Of a stretch of DNA of 64,000 nucleotides, positions 24,996-32,797 are shown one piece after another. The position numbers were made by a program, and so were the translations under genes. This DNA is from Nocardia anaemiae NBRC 100462 (GTDB lineage Bacteria > Actinomycetota > Actinomycetes > Mycobacteriales > Mycobacteriaceae): assembly GCF_001612725.1 (NCBI RefSeq), contig NZ_BDAZ01000018.1, positions 1 through 64,000 on the forward strand, in the 5' to 3' direction. The notes beneath the pieces were generated by a model. That model saw only the letters and a list, made by a program, of their open reading frames with translations, was not told the DNA's origin and made no database searches. The stretch's first letter is position 1. Each line of letters begins with the position of its first letter.

Positions 24996-27383
24996 CTATT
25001 CGGTCAGCATCTGCTCGGTGCGCGGAACCGTCAGGTACCAAGCGGTTTCGGTGGGGGCGGGCGTGGTGACCGTCAGGGTCGCGCCGTAGCCGACGAGTGT
25101 TTCCGACAATTCAGGCGCGTGCTTCGATACCGTTAGATCGGCTGGCGTCCTTACGATTTCGTGTATGACGATCGCGAGTTCGCGGTCGTCGAGGACGACG
25201 TTCACCCGGATATCCTCGGCGACGCTCCGCTGCCGCACTGTGCCGAGTACCCGTTCTACGGCTTCGAGCGCTGCCGATGCGAGAACCGGATCGAGATCGT
25301 TGACCGGTCCCTCGAAGCAGACTTGGGACTGTGCGTCGAGTGCCTCCGCGGCCTCGCTGGTGACTTCCATGAGCTGGGTGCGGAATGGAGTCTCGTTCTC
25401 GACTTCCGAGGCGAGTCCCGTCACGGTGTTGCGGATGTGATGTATGACATCGTCGAGTTCGTGGACCGCGCCGTCGATGCGGGCGGCGACGGACGGCACC
25501 CGGGCCAGGGGACGTACCCCGGTCAATCGCATCCCGATGCCGAACAGTTGATCTATCACGGTGCGGTGCAGTTCGTGGGCGATGCGTTCGCGTTCGTTGA
25601 TGATCCGCAAGGCCCGCAGTCGCGTCTCGGCCAGCCGGAGGTTCACCAGATGGTCCACCCGCGCTTGGAGTTCGGCGACCTCGAATGGTTTGCGCAGGTA
25701 GTCGTTGGCACCGGCACGCAGCAGAGCCAGCCGCGACTGCTCGTCCGCGCGTGCGCTGACGATGAGTACCGGGGTGTTGCGCAGCTCGTGGTCGGCGCGG
25801 ATCTCGCGCAGCAGTTCGTCACCGCTCATGCCCGGCATCATGATGTCGCACAGGATCAGGTCCGGCCGGTGCGCTCGGGCCAGCCGCAGTCCCATGCCGC
25901 CGTTGTCAGCGGTGATGACCCGATAGGACTCGGCAAGGGCTTCCCGAATCAGGGCGTTGAGGTCGGCGTTGTCCTCGACGACAATGACCGACGGCCTCGG
26001 TTCCGACTCACCCGATCCGATATCCGCGATGGTGGTGCGGTCGCCGCCCTCGGGCGTCAGCTCCGCGATCACCGAATCGGCGGCGTTACTCGCCCGAATG
26101 GTCGGCTCGCTGGCCGAGCGGCGGACCGGGGTGCCGGGTGGGGCGGCTCGCGGCAGCTCGATCACGATCATCGCGCCGCCCTCCGGTGCGTCGGTGATGG
26201 TGATGTCACCGCGGTGCAGGCGCACCAGATCATGGACGATGCTCAGGCCCAAACCCGTGCCGCCGACCGAACGGGTCGCCCCGCCATCGACCTGACGGAA
26301 CCGCTCGAAGACCGCGGTGCGATGCGATGCCGGTATGCCCGGTCCGCTGTCGGCGATCTCGATGACGACATCGTCCTCGGCGGGTCGTACGGTGCAGCGG
26401 ATGACGCCGCCTTCGGTGACGAACTTGAAGGCGTTTGACAGCAGGTTCAGCAGGATGCGCTGCAGGTGCTCGGGATCGAGGGCGGCCGGGACGGGCTGCG
26501 GTGCGTCGACGGCCAGGCGGATGCCGCGGTCGACGGCCATGGACTCGAAGAAGGCCGAGCCGAGCCGCACCTGTTCGGTGACATCGATCCAGGCGTAATC
26601 GGGCCGTACCGCACCGGTCTCCAGCTTCGAGGCGTCGAGCAGATCATCGATCTGGCGCCGCAGTGTGCGCGCATTGCGCAGTATCAGCTCGAGCTCGTCG
26701 CGGTCAGCGGGCGCGCACCGGTCGAGCAACTTCTGTGTCGGCCCCAAGATCAACATGAGCGGGGTTCGCAGTTCGTGGCTGATATTTGCGACGAACTGGC
26801 TCTTCAGTTCGTCCAGTTCCTTCGCGCGAGCGTACAGCTGGGCCAGCTCGGCATTGGCCTCTTTGAGCTGTCGGCTGGTTTCGGCGACCTCACGGGCGCG
26901 GGCGAACACCTCCTGTTCCATTTCCTGCCGCGAAGCCCGCAGCGCGGCCGTTTCCTGCTGTTTCGCCGCGTCGGACGCTTGCAGCCGGATGAAATCGGTG
27001 ACGTCCTCGACGCGGTGGATGACATAGCGCAGCTCGCCGTCGGTACCGAGGACCGGGGAGTTGGTCGGACTCCAGAATCGCTGTTCGAAGGCGCCGTCGG
27101 GCCTGCGGACGTCGTAGCGCTGAACCGGCATCGCGTCGGTGACCTGGTCACGCAGCACCCGTTCCAGGGAAGCCCGCAGGTTACGGGCGCCTTCCGCGGT
27201 CGGATCGTCCGGATTATCCGGAAATGCCTTGAAGATGTTCTTGCCGAGGATGTGCTGTCGTTCGGTCATCGTCGCGGCGGCGTATGCGTCGGTCACCGCG
27301 ACGATGCACAGGTCGGTATCGAGTACCAGGTATAGACCTGGTGCGGACTCGAACACGGCGCGAAAATCGATCGCCACGGACAC
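24996..27383 (-). CDS. Hybrid sensor histidine kinase: PAS - HisKA - ATPase - receiver - degenerate HisKA_3 module
   Basis: 795 residues, no membrane helix, so a cytoplasmic sensor. Domains in order: PAS-like sensor (about 6-135, with the redox/ligand-type ending YVIHRVEDVTD), coiled coil (135-190), HisKA with His203 in NISHELRTPL, ATPase with N-box LLNLLSNAFKF (311-321), DSGPGIP and GGTGLGLSIV (374-383), then a receiver domain with Asp513 (LILCDIMMPGM) and Lys565 in LRKPF. After that comes a DevS-like HisKA_3 segment, ERERIAHELHRTVIDQLFGIGM (597-618; His606). It is followed by about 180 residues that should be an ATPase but lack the N-box and glycine box. No response regulator gene lies next to it. 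GTG 27383 starts the PAS domain. Confidence 0.88.
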   Translation of the reverse strand: MSVAIDFRAVFESAPGLYLVLDTDLCIVAVTDAYAAATMTERQHILGKNIFKAFPDNPDDPTAEGARNLRASLERVLRDQVTDAMPVQRYDVRRPDGAFEQRFWSPTNSPVLGTDGELRYVIHRVEDVTDFIRLQASDAAKQQETAALRASRQEMEQEVFARAREVAETSRQLKEANAELAQLYARAKELDELKSQFVANISHELRTPLMLILGPTQKLLDRCAPADRDELELILRNARTLRRQIDDLLDASKLETGAVRPDYAWIDVTEQVRLGSAFFESMAVDRGIRLAVDAPQPVPAALDPEHLQRILLNLLSNAFKFVTEGGVIRCTVRPAEDDVVIEIADSGPGIPASHRTAVFERFRQVDGGATRSVGGTGLGLSIVHDLVRLHRGDITITDAPEGGAMIVIELPRAAPPGTPVRRSASEPTIRASNAADSVIAELTPEGGDRTTIADIGSGESEPRPSVIVVEDNADLNALIREALAESYRVITADNGGMGLRLARAHRPDLILCDIMMPGMSGDELLREIRADHELRNTPVLIVSARADEQSRLALLRAGANDYLRKPFEVAELQARVDHLVNLRLAETRLRALRIINERERIAHELHRTVIDQLFGIGMRLTGVRPLARVPSVAARIDGAVHELDDVIHHIRNTVTGLASEVENETPFRTQLMEVTSEAAEALDAQSQVCFEGPVNDLDPVLASAALEAVERVLGTVRQRSVAEDIRVNVVLDDRELAIVIHEIVRTPADLTVSKHAPELSETLVGYGATLTVTTPAPTETAWYLTVPRTEQMLTE

Positions 27384-27426
27384 ACGTTGACTCTATCCCC
27401 ACCGCGTGCCCACCGATATGGGCAGG

Positions 27427-28977
27427 TCAGGCCTGTAAGGGCGCGTCGGATTTGCGGGTGTCGACGACCGTTCTCCTGGGGCCGGTGAACCAGTGTCTGG
27501 CGGATGCGAGCCACCAGATGCCGATCGCACCCACCACGCCGACCAGGGTGAGCGGTGCGTAATTGACCGTGTTCCAGGTGAATTCGCTGTTCCACGGGTA
27601 GCCGCGGTCATCGGTGGGCAGGATGAACAGCAGGCTGATCAGCACAATCCAGATCAGCGCGATGATGCCGACCGGTCGATACCAGGTGCCGAGTTGCCAA
27701 GGGCCGGTGCGGAATCGGCTGCCGTGCAACTGGCGCAAAAGGATCGGGATGCCATAGGCGATGTAGAGCCCGATGGTGGCGACCGAGGTGGCTGCCGCGT
27801 AGGCGGTCGGCGCGTTCGCCGCGGGCACCAGCATGGACGGAATCAGCAGGACGAACGAGAAGAACGAGATGAACAGCACCGCGTGCACCGGCACCTTGCG
27901 GGCCGAAAGTCGCGACCAGTAGGCCGATCCCGGCACCGCACCGTCACGGGAGAAGGCGAACAGCATGCGCGAGGCCGAGGTGACCGAGGCGTAGCCGCAG
28001 AACAGTTGCGCGATCGCGGCGATGATCAGCAGCAGACCGGACCAGAACGAATTCAGCGAGTTCTCCAGGATGTAGATCACCGGATAGCCGCTGTTCTTCT
28101 CCGGATCCAGCGCGTCGTCGAGATTCGGGATGGCGAAGGTCACCGCCATGATGAGCAGATATCCGGCAACGGCCGAGACGACAATTGTGTTGATGATGCC
28201 TTTGGCCGCGGTGCGCGCCGCGTCGTGTGTCTCCTCCGACATGTGTGCCGACGCGTCGTAGCCGGTGAACGTGTATTGCGCGTGCAGCAATCCGAGCAGG
28301 AAACTGAATGCCACGCCGCCGAAGCCGACCGCGCTGTTGTCCACGGTTTCGGTGAAGACGAAGCCGACGCTCTGATGGTGGCTCGCGCCGAAACCCAGTA
28401 CGACGACGAAAATCGCCACACCGCCGACATGCCACCAGGCCGAAATGTTGTTGATCACCGCGGACAGGTGCGGGCCGATCGCATTGAGTACGGCATGCAG
28501 GATCAGGATCGCGGTGAAGACCAAAAAGATTGCGGTGCGGTCGGTTCCGATATCGATGCCGATCACATTGAGCACCGCGGTGGTGAAGATGGCCGCGCCG
28601 TAGTCGATGGCGGCGGTCACCGCGATCTGGCCGATCAGGTTGAACCATCCGGTGAACCAGCCCCAGACCGGGCCGCCCAATTCGGATGCCCACCAGTACA
28701 GGCCGCCGGAAGTCGGGTAGGCGGAGGCCAATTCGGCCATGGCCAGGCCGACGAACAACACCATGACCGAGACCAGCGGCCAGCCCCAGGCCATGGTGAT
28801 CGGGCCACCGTTGGCCAGACCGATGCCATAACTGGCCAGTCCGCCGGTCAGGATGGAGACGATGGTGAAGCTGATGGCGAAGTTGGAGAATCCGGACCAG
28901 GATCTGGCCAATTCCTGTTTGTAGCCGAGTTCGGCCAGGCGCCGTTCGTCATCGGATGGTGTGGTTGCTTCGGTCAT
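27427..28977 (-). CDS. APC-superfamily amino acid/choline-type permease
   Basis: 516 residues with about 12 membrane helices of the amino acid/choline transporter (ACT) branch: LARSWSGFSNFAISFTIVSI before and in helix 1, MAELASAYPTSGGLYWWASELGG after helix 2-3, and GYDASAHMSEETHDAARTAAKGI in helix 6-7. The SEET motif is typical of GABA/choline-type permeases of this group. It should import an amine or amino acid by proton coupling; the exact cargo is open. ATG 28977 follows GGGAG. It shares a 162-base divergent promoter region with the flavoprotein gene on the plus strand, which may act on the imported compound. Confidence 0.87.
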   Translation of the reverse strand: MTEATTPSDDERRLAELGYKQELARSWSGFSNFAISFTIVSILTGGLASYGIGLANGGPITMAWGWPLVSVMVLFVGLAMAELASAYPTSGGLYWWASELGGPVWGWFTGWFNLIGQIAVTAAIDYGAAIFTTAVLNVIGIDIGTDRTAIFLVFTAILILHAVLNAIGPHLSAVINNISAWWHVGGVAIFVVVLGFGASHHQSVGFVFTETVDNSAVGFGGVAFSFLLGLLHAQYTFTGYDASAHMSEETHDAARTAAKGIINTIVVSAVAGYLLIMAVTFAIPNLDDALDPEKNSGYPVIYILENSLNSFWSGLLLIIAAIAQLFCGYASVTSASRMLFAFSRDGAVPGSAYWSRLSARKVPVHAVLFISFFSFVLLIPSMLVPAANAPTAYAAATSVATIGLYIAYGIPILLRQLHGSRFRTGPWQLGTWYRPVGIIALIWIVLISLLFILPTDDRGYPWNSEFTWNTVNYAPLTLVGVVGAIGIWWLASARHWFTGPRRTVVDTRKSDAPLQA

Positions 28978-29139
28978 GATCGCTCCCGGGTGAAAACGCC
29001 GCCCTCATACGGTGTTTGCCAGAAGCTAAGTGTGAAGTGAGTGCTGGTCAATCGCAGGGAAATATGGAAACCGGGCCGTAATCTCTCGGCAATCGCCCAT
29101 TCGGGGAGTGATCCGCGCAATCCGTGGTAGGCAGGACGG

Positions 29140-30678
29140 ATGCGACCGATGCGCTCCTCCTATGACGTGGTGGTGGTCGGTGGCGGTCACAATGGACTGG
29201 TGGCCGCCGCATACCTGGCGCGAGCCGGGCGTTCGGTGCTGGTGCTGGAGCGGCAGGAGCACACCGGTGGGGCCGCGGTTTCGGAGCGGGTGTTTCCGGG
29301 TGTCGACGCGCGGTTGTCGCGGTATTCGTATCTGGTGAGTCTGCTGCCGCGCCAAATCGTGCAGGAGCTCGGGCTGCGGTTTTCCACCCGGCGTCGTCGC
29401 ATCTCGTCGTATACGCCGGTCGGGGATGGTGGACTGCTTGTCGATACCGGTTCCGAGGCCAGGACCAGGGAGAGCTTCGTACGGCTCACCGGATCGGATC
29501 GGGATTTCCGGGCCTGGCAGGAGTTCTACGGTGCGACCGGTCGGCTCGCGCGGCGGGCGTTTCCGACGCTGACGCAACCCTTGCCGACGCGGTCGGCGCT
29601 CGAGCGGGTCGTCGATGACCGCGCCACGTGGGCGGCGCTGTTCGAGCGGCCGCTGGGGGAGGCGATCGAGTCGAGTTTCGCCGACGACACCGTACGCGGG
29701 GTCGTGCTCACCGACGCGCTCATCGGGACCTTCACCCATGCGCACGATCCCGAGCTGCGGCAGAACAGGTGCTTCCTCTACCACGTGATCGGCGGCGGCA
29801 CCGGCGACTGGGATGTGCCGATCGGCGGTATGGGCGCGCTCACCGACGCACTCGCCGATGCGGCCCGCGCGGCCGGGGCGGAGTTGATCACCGGTTGTGC
29901 GGTGACCGAGGTCGAATCCGACGATGTCACAGCCGAAGTGCGCTATGCGGGCGGTGCGGTCGGTGCGCGGCATGTGCTCGTCAATGCGGCACCGCATGAG
30001 CTCGCGCAGATTCTTGGCATTCCGGGGGAGCCGAAACCCGAGGGCTCCCAACTGAAAGTGAATATGGTGCTGCGGCGGTTACCTCGCCTGCGCGACGTTT
30101 CGACGGATCCGCGCGAGGCGTTCGCCGGGACTTTTCATATCGCCGAATCGTATACACAACTGGAGCAGGCATATCGTGAGGCATGCGCCGGACGGATTCC
30201 TCCGGCCCCGCCATCGGAGATCTACTGTCACACCCTGACCGATCCCTCGATCCTCGCGCCCGACTCGGATCTGCACACCCTCACGCTGTTCGGATTGCAC
30301 ACTCCGGCAAGGCTTTTCGAGTCCGACCCGGAGGCGGCGAAGGCGATGGCCGTGAAAGCCGCACTCGCCCAACTGGATGCGGTACTAGCCGACCCGCTTG
30401 TCGATTGCCTTGCCCTCGACGAGAACGGCGCACCCTGCGTCGAAGCCAAGTCGCCAGTCGATCTGGAGCGTGAGGTCGGCCTCCCGGGCGGGCATATCTT
30501 CCACCGAGACCTGGCCTTCCCCTATCTCCGCGGCGACGCCGATACTCCGGCTGCCCGCTGGGGTGTTGCCACGGACGTGCCCAATGTCTTCCTCTGCGGT
30601 GCGGGCGCGATTCGCGGCGGCGGTGTCAGCGGCATCCCCGGCCACAACGCCGCCATGGCAGTCCTCGAAACGCGCTGA
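29140..30678 (+). CDS. Phytoene desaturase-like FAD oxidoreductase
   Basis: 512 residues. The dinucleotide-binding motif YDVVVVGGGHNGLVAAAYLARAG is shown in part by VVVVGGGHNGL (about 10-20), followed by VLERQEHTGGAAVSE, the second FAD-contact motif. The C-terminal NVFLCGAGAIRGGGVSGIPGHNAA is the third. This set is typical of the amine-oxidase/phytoene-desaturase superfamily, closest in length and motifs to the PYROXD2/CrtI-like group. The substrate is unknown; no carotenoid genes lie nearby. The neighbour is a divergent amino-acid/choline-type permease, which hints at oxidation of an amine, but this is only proximity. ATG 29140 follows GGCAGGACGG. Confidence 0.85.
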   Translation: MRPMRSSYDVVVVGGGHNGLVAAAYLARAGRSVLVLERQEHTGGAAVSERVFPGVDARLSRYSYLVSLLPRQIVQELGLRFSTRRRRISSYTPVGDGGLLVDTGSEARTRESFVRLTGSDRDFRAWQEFYGATGRLARRAFPTLTQPLPTRSALERVVDDRATWAALFERPLGEAIESSFADDTVRGVVLTDALIGTFTHAHDPELRQNRCFLYHVIGGGTGDWDVPIGGMGALTDALADAARAAGAELITGCAVTEVESDDVTAEVRYAGGAVGARHVLVNAAPHELAQILGIPGEPKPEGSQLKVNMVLRRLPRLRDVSTDPREAFAGTFHIAESYTQLEQAYREACAGRIPPAPPSEIYCHTLTDPSILAPDSDLHTLTLFGLHTPARLFESDPEAAKAMAVKAALAQLDAVLADPLVDCLALDENGAPCVEAKSPVDLEREVGLPGGHIFHRDLAFPYLRGDADTPAARWGVATDVPNVFLCGAGAIRGGGVSGIPGHNAAMAVLETR

Positions 30679-30695
30679 TCACAAGTAGGCGTCTG

Positions 30696-30711
30696 TGTGA
30701 TGGGTATCACA
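30696..30711. promoter_or_regulatory. Consensus CRP/GlxR-type binding site
   Basis: TGTGA-N6-TCACA is exact (TGTGA 30696-30700, TCACA 30707-30711), the consensus of actinobacterial CRP and GlxR. It lies in the 356-base gap between the flavoprotein gene and the secreted-protein gene, about 325 bases upstream of the latter's start, which suggests an upstream-activating or repressing site for a long-leader promoter. The rest of the gap has no convincing ORF and is comparatively AT-rich, fitting a promoter and 5' leader. Confidence 0.55.
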
Positions 30712-31034
30712 ACATAAATTCTGTCATGCAAATCTCGCATTACTGTCTGCGTGGGACGCCTCGATGTCTATGCGTTGTTGCGGTATTCGATTGGGGATTT
30801 GTTGTTCGCCGGGAGGGAATCCCATTGCGGCGTTCGGGTTCCCACATCGGGCGTCCATCGGGCGTTGGCGAGGTAAACGAACTCATGAAATGTGATGCAG
30901 ATCTCATCATGATCAACTTGCGTATGACCGGCTGGCAATCAATGAGCAAAGGTTAACGATTAGGTCACAAACCATCTGCATGCAGCGGTTTTAATGTGTC
31001 TGCTTCCGCAGTCCACCCCGTTAGGAACCAAAGC

Positions 31035-31739
31035 ATGTTGATGAGGAAATTCGCCGCGACCTCGGCCCTGGCGATCGCGGCGCTCGCTGTAACCGCCGGG
31101 ACCGTGAATGCCGCTCCCGAGACCGACAACGGTGTCGTGAACTACACGGCGACGACGACCCCGTCCTCAACCATCATCAAGACCGATGTCGGTTCGCTGG
31201 TCAATGACAACGGCGTCTTCAAGATCAAGGCTGTCGACGGCACCACCCTCGCGGGCACCGATTTGTCGTTCCGGGTGGACGATTTCGTCTTCCCGATCGC
31301 GGCGGATATCCAGGATCACACCGCGACGTTGACCCCGCAGTTCGATATGGCCCACGCCGCGTACAAGCCGGTCGCGCTGCCGTATGAGGACAAGGCCCCA
31401 TGGAAGTCCGACTACGACCGTGAACAGGCCGCCTGGAACCGTCTGACCAGCACCATCAGCATGGGCGCCACCATCGGCACCCTGGTCGGCGGTCTCGGCG
31501 GCGGCGCCCTCGGCTGCGTCCTCGGCGGCATCGCGGGCGCGACCGTCGCCGCGGCCACCATTGTCGGCCTGTTCGGTCCGTTCATCCCCGCCGCCGCGGT
31601 CGGCTGCATCGGCGGCATCATCGCCGTCGGCGCGCTCGGCACCCTGGCCGGACAGATCTTCGTCACGGCCCCGGTCGCCATCGGCGCCGCGATCCAGTAC
31701 TTCACCACGATCAACCAGCCCCCCGTGGCACCGAAGTAA
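31035..31739 (+). CDS. Secreted protein with glycine-zipper C-terminal region
   Basis: 234 residues, family seen in Nocardia but without a known function. ATG 31035 follows AGGA at good distance; an upstream in-frame opening lacks one. A Sec signal peptide (MLMRKFAATSALAIAALAV in outline) should be cut after GTVNA near residue 26. The first mature 100 residues form a beta-rich domain with VDGTTLAGTDLSFRVDDFVFPIAA. The last 80 are hydrophobic and glycine-rich (GTLVGGLGGGALGCVLGGIAGA, then a further hydrophobic stretch IIAVGALGTLAGQ), like glycine-zipper segments that insert into membranes or self-assemble. An outer-layer or envelope protein is a reasonable inference; a pore-forming role is speculative. 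A strong terminator follows. Confidence 0.8.
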   Translation: MLMRKFAATSALAIAALAVTAGTVNAAPETDNGVVNYTATTTPSSTIIKTDVGSLVNDNGVFKIKAVDGTTLAGTDLSFRVDDFVFPIAADIQDHTATLTPQFDMAHAAYKPVALPYEDKAPWKSDYDREQAAWNRLTSTISMGATIGTLVGGLGGGALGCVLGGIAGATVAAATIVGLFGPFIPAAAVGCIGGIIAVGALGTLAGQIFVTAPVAIGAAIQYFTTINQPPVAPK

Positions 31740-31749
31740 TCCGGCACAC

Positions 31750-31786
31750 AAATCGGCGGGCGCTCGAACCGAGCGTCCGCCGATTT
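31750..31786. terminator. Strong terminator hairpin
   Basis: A 16-bp stem (31750-31765 with 31771-31786; one G-U pair on the plus strand) with a 5-base loop begins ten bases after the stop of the secreted-protein gene and ends in TTTCC. It lies between two convergent genes and can serve both, although the EamA gene ends about 80 bases away. Confidence 0.8.
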
Positions 31787-31864
31787 CCTGTCCGGAGATC
31801 ACCGGGCGCGCCGAGTCGGTGCCCCTCGCGGTTCCTTCAGTAGACCGCGGACCGCGGACCGCGC

Positions 31865-32797
31865 TCAGCGGCGATCTGCGGCGAGACCGAGCCGGGTCCG
31901 AACCGCGCCACTCGCGCAGGCGATGATCACGAGCCCACCCGCGAACGCGAGCCAGCCGATATGTTCTCCGAGCAGCAGCGCCGCCCAGCAGATGCTCATG
32001 ACCGGTTGAACCAGCTGAACCTGGCTGACCCGGGCCATGGGGCCGATCGCGAGACCGCGGTACCAGGCGAAGAAGCCGAGATACATGCTGACCGCCGACA
32101 GATAGGCGAAGCAGGCCCATTCCGCTGCCGTTCCCGACGGTGCCTGACCAGCGACAGCGACACCGGCGAGCGCGAGCATCAGCGGCGAAGACAGGACAAG
32201 GGCCCACGACACTGTCTGCCAGGCCCCGATCTCGCGGGCGAGCAGGCCACCTTCCGCGTACCCTATGGCGGCCGCGAGCACGGCACCGAACAGCAGCAGG
32301 TCGGCCCAGCGGGCTTCGCCGAAACCGCCGCCTTCGAGCAATGCGAACCCGACTGCGGCGATCGCGCCCGCGAGAGAGAAAAGCCAGAAGGTACGCGCCG
32401 GTCGCTCGCCGGTGCGCAGCACGGCCACCACCGCGGTGGCCGCGGGAAGAAGCGCGACCACGACGGCACCGTGACTAGCCGGTGTGACGGTGAGGGCATA
32501 GGACGTGAGGACCGGAAAGCCGACGACAATGCCCGCCGCGACGACGGCGATCCGCGCCCACTGAGTGCCCGCAGGTAGTGGCTGCCGGGTGGCCGCCAAG
32601 GCCACACCCGCCAGGATCGCAGCGACTACTGCGCGACCCGAACCGATGAACAGCGGCGTGAGCCCGCCGACAGCGACGCGGGTGAGCGGCATCGTGAAGG
32701 AGAAGGCCGCGACACCCGCGAGTCCCCAGGTGAACCCGGCCGACGTCGGCGGTAGCGGGGTGCGGACATTTACAGTAGCGCTACTCTGTACTGACAT
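31865..32797 (-). CDS. EamA/DMT-family transporter
   Basis: 310 residues with ten expected helices arranged as two EamA repeats, e.g. GLAGVAAFSFTMPLTRVAVGG at the first helix and LGEHIGWLAFAGGLVIIACAS at the last. Drug/metabolite transporters of this family usually export metabolites or amino acids. The gene is exactly divergent from a MocR-type regulator. The ATG at 32797 shares the same CATG as the regulator's ATG. It has no ribosome site; TATCGT five bases upstream of the ATG could be a -10 element of a leaderless transcript. The likely reading is a regulated exporter, with substrate set by whatever the MocR protein senses. Confidence 0.85.
   Translation of the reverse strand: MSVQSSATVNVRTPLPPTSAGFTWGLAGVAAFSFTMPLTRVAVGGLTPLFIGSGRAVVAAILAGVALAATRQPLPAGTQWARIAVVAAGIVVGFPVLTSYALTVTPASHGAVVVALLPAATAVVAVLRTGERPARTFWLFSLAGAIAAVGFALLEGGGFGEARWADLLLFGAVLAAAIGYAEGGLLAREIGAWQTVSWALVLSSPLMLALAGVAVAGQAPSGTAAEWACFAYLSAVSMYLGFFAWYRGLAIGPMARVSQVQLVQPVMSICWAALLLGEHIGWLAFAGGLVIIACASGAVRTRLGLAADRR
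32774..32785. promoter_or_regulatory. Perfect 12-bp palindrome at the EamA/MocR start region
   Basis: AGTAGCGCTACT (32774-32785) is a perfect palindrome, flanked by TAC and CTGTA, which give a looser outer symmetry. It lies just upstream of the MocR start and inside the first codons of the EamA gene as called. A GntR-type winged helix-turn-helix protein would bind such a dyad, so autoregulation plus control of the transporter is plausible. Confidence 0.5.

Noticed and set aside
27493..29040. 515-codon open frame on the plus strand opposite the second APC permease
   Set aside because: Composition is extremely rich in Asp, Arg, Gly and Gln, as expected from an antisense copy of membrane-helix codons; no ribosome site or known family.
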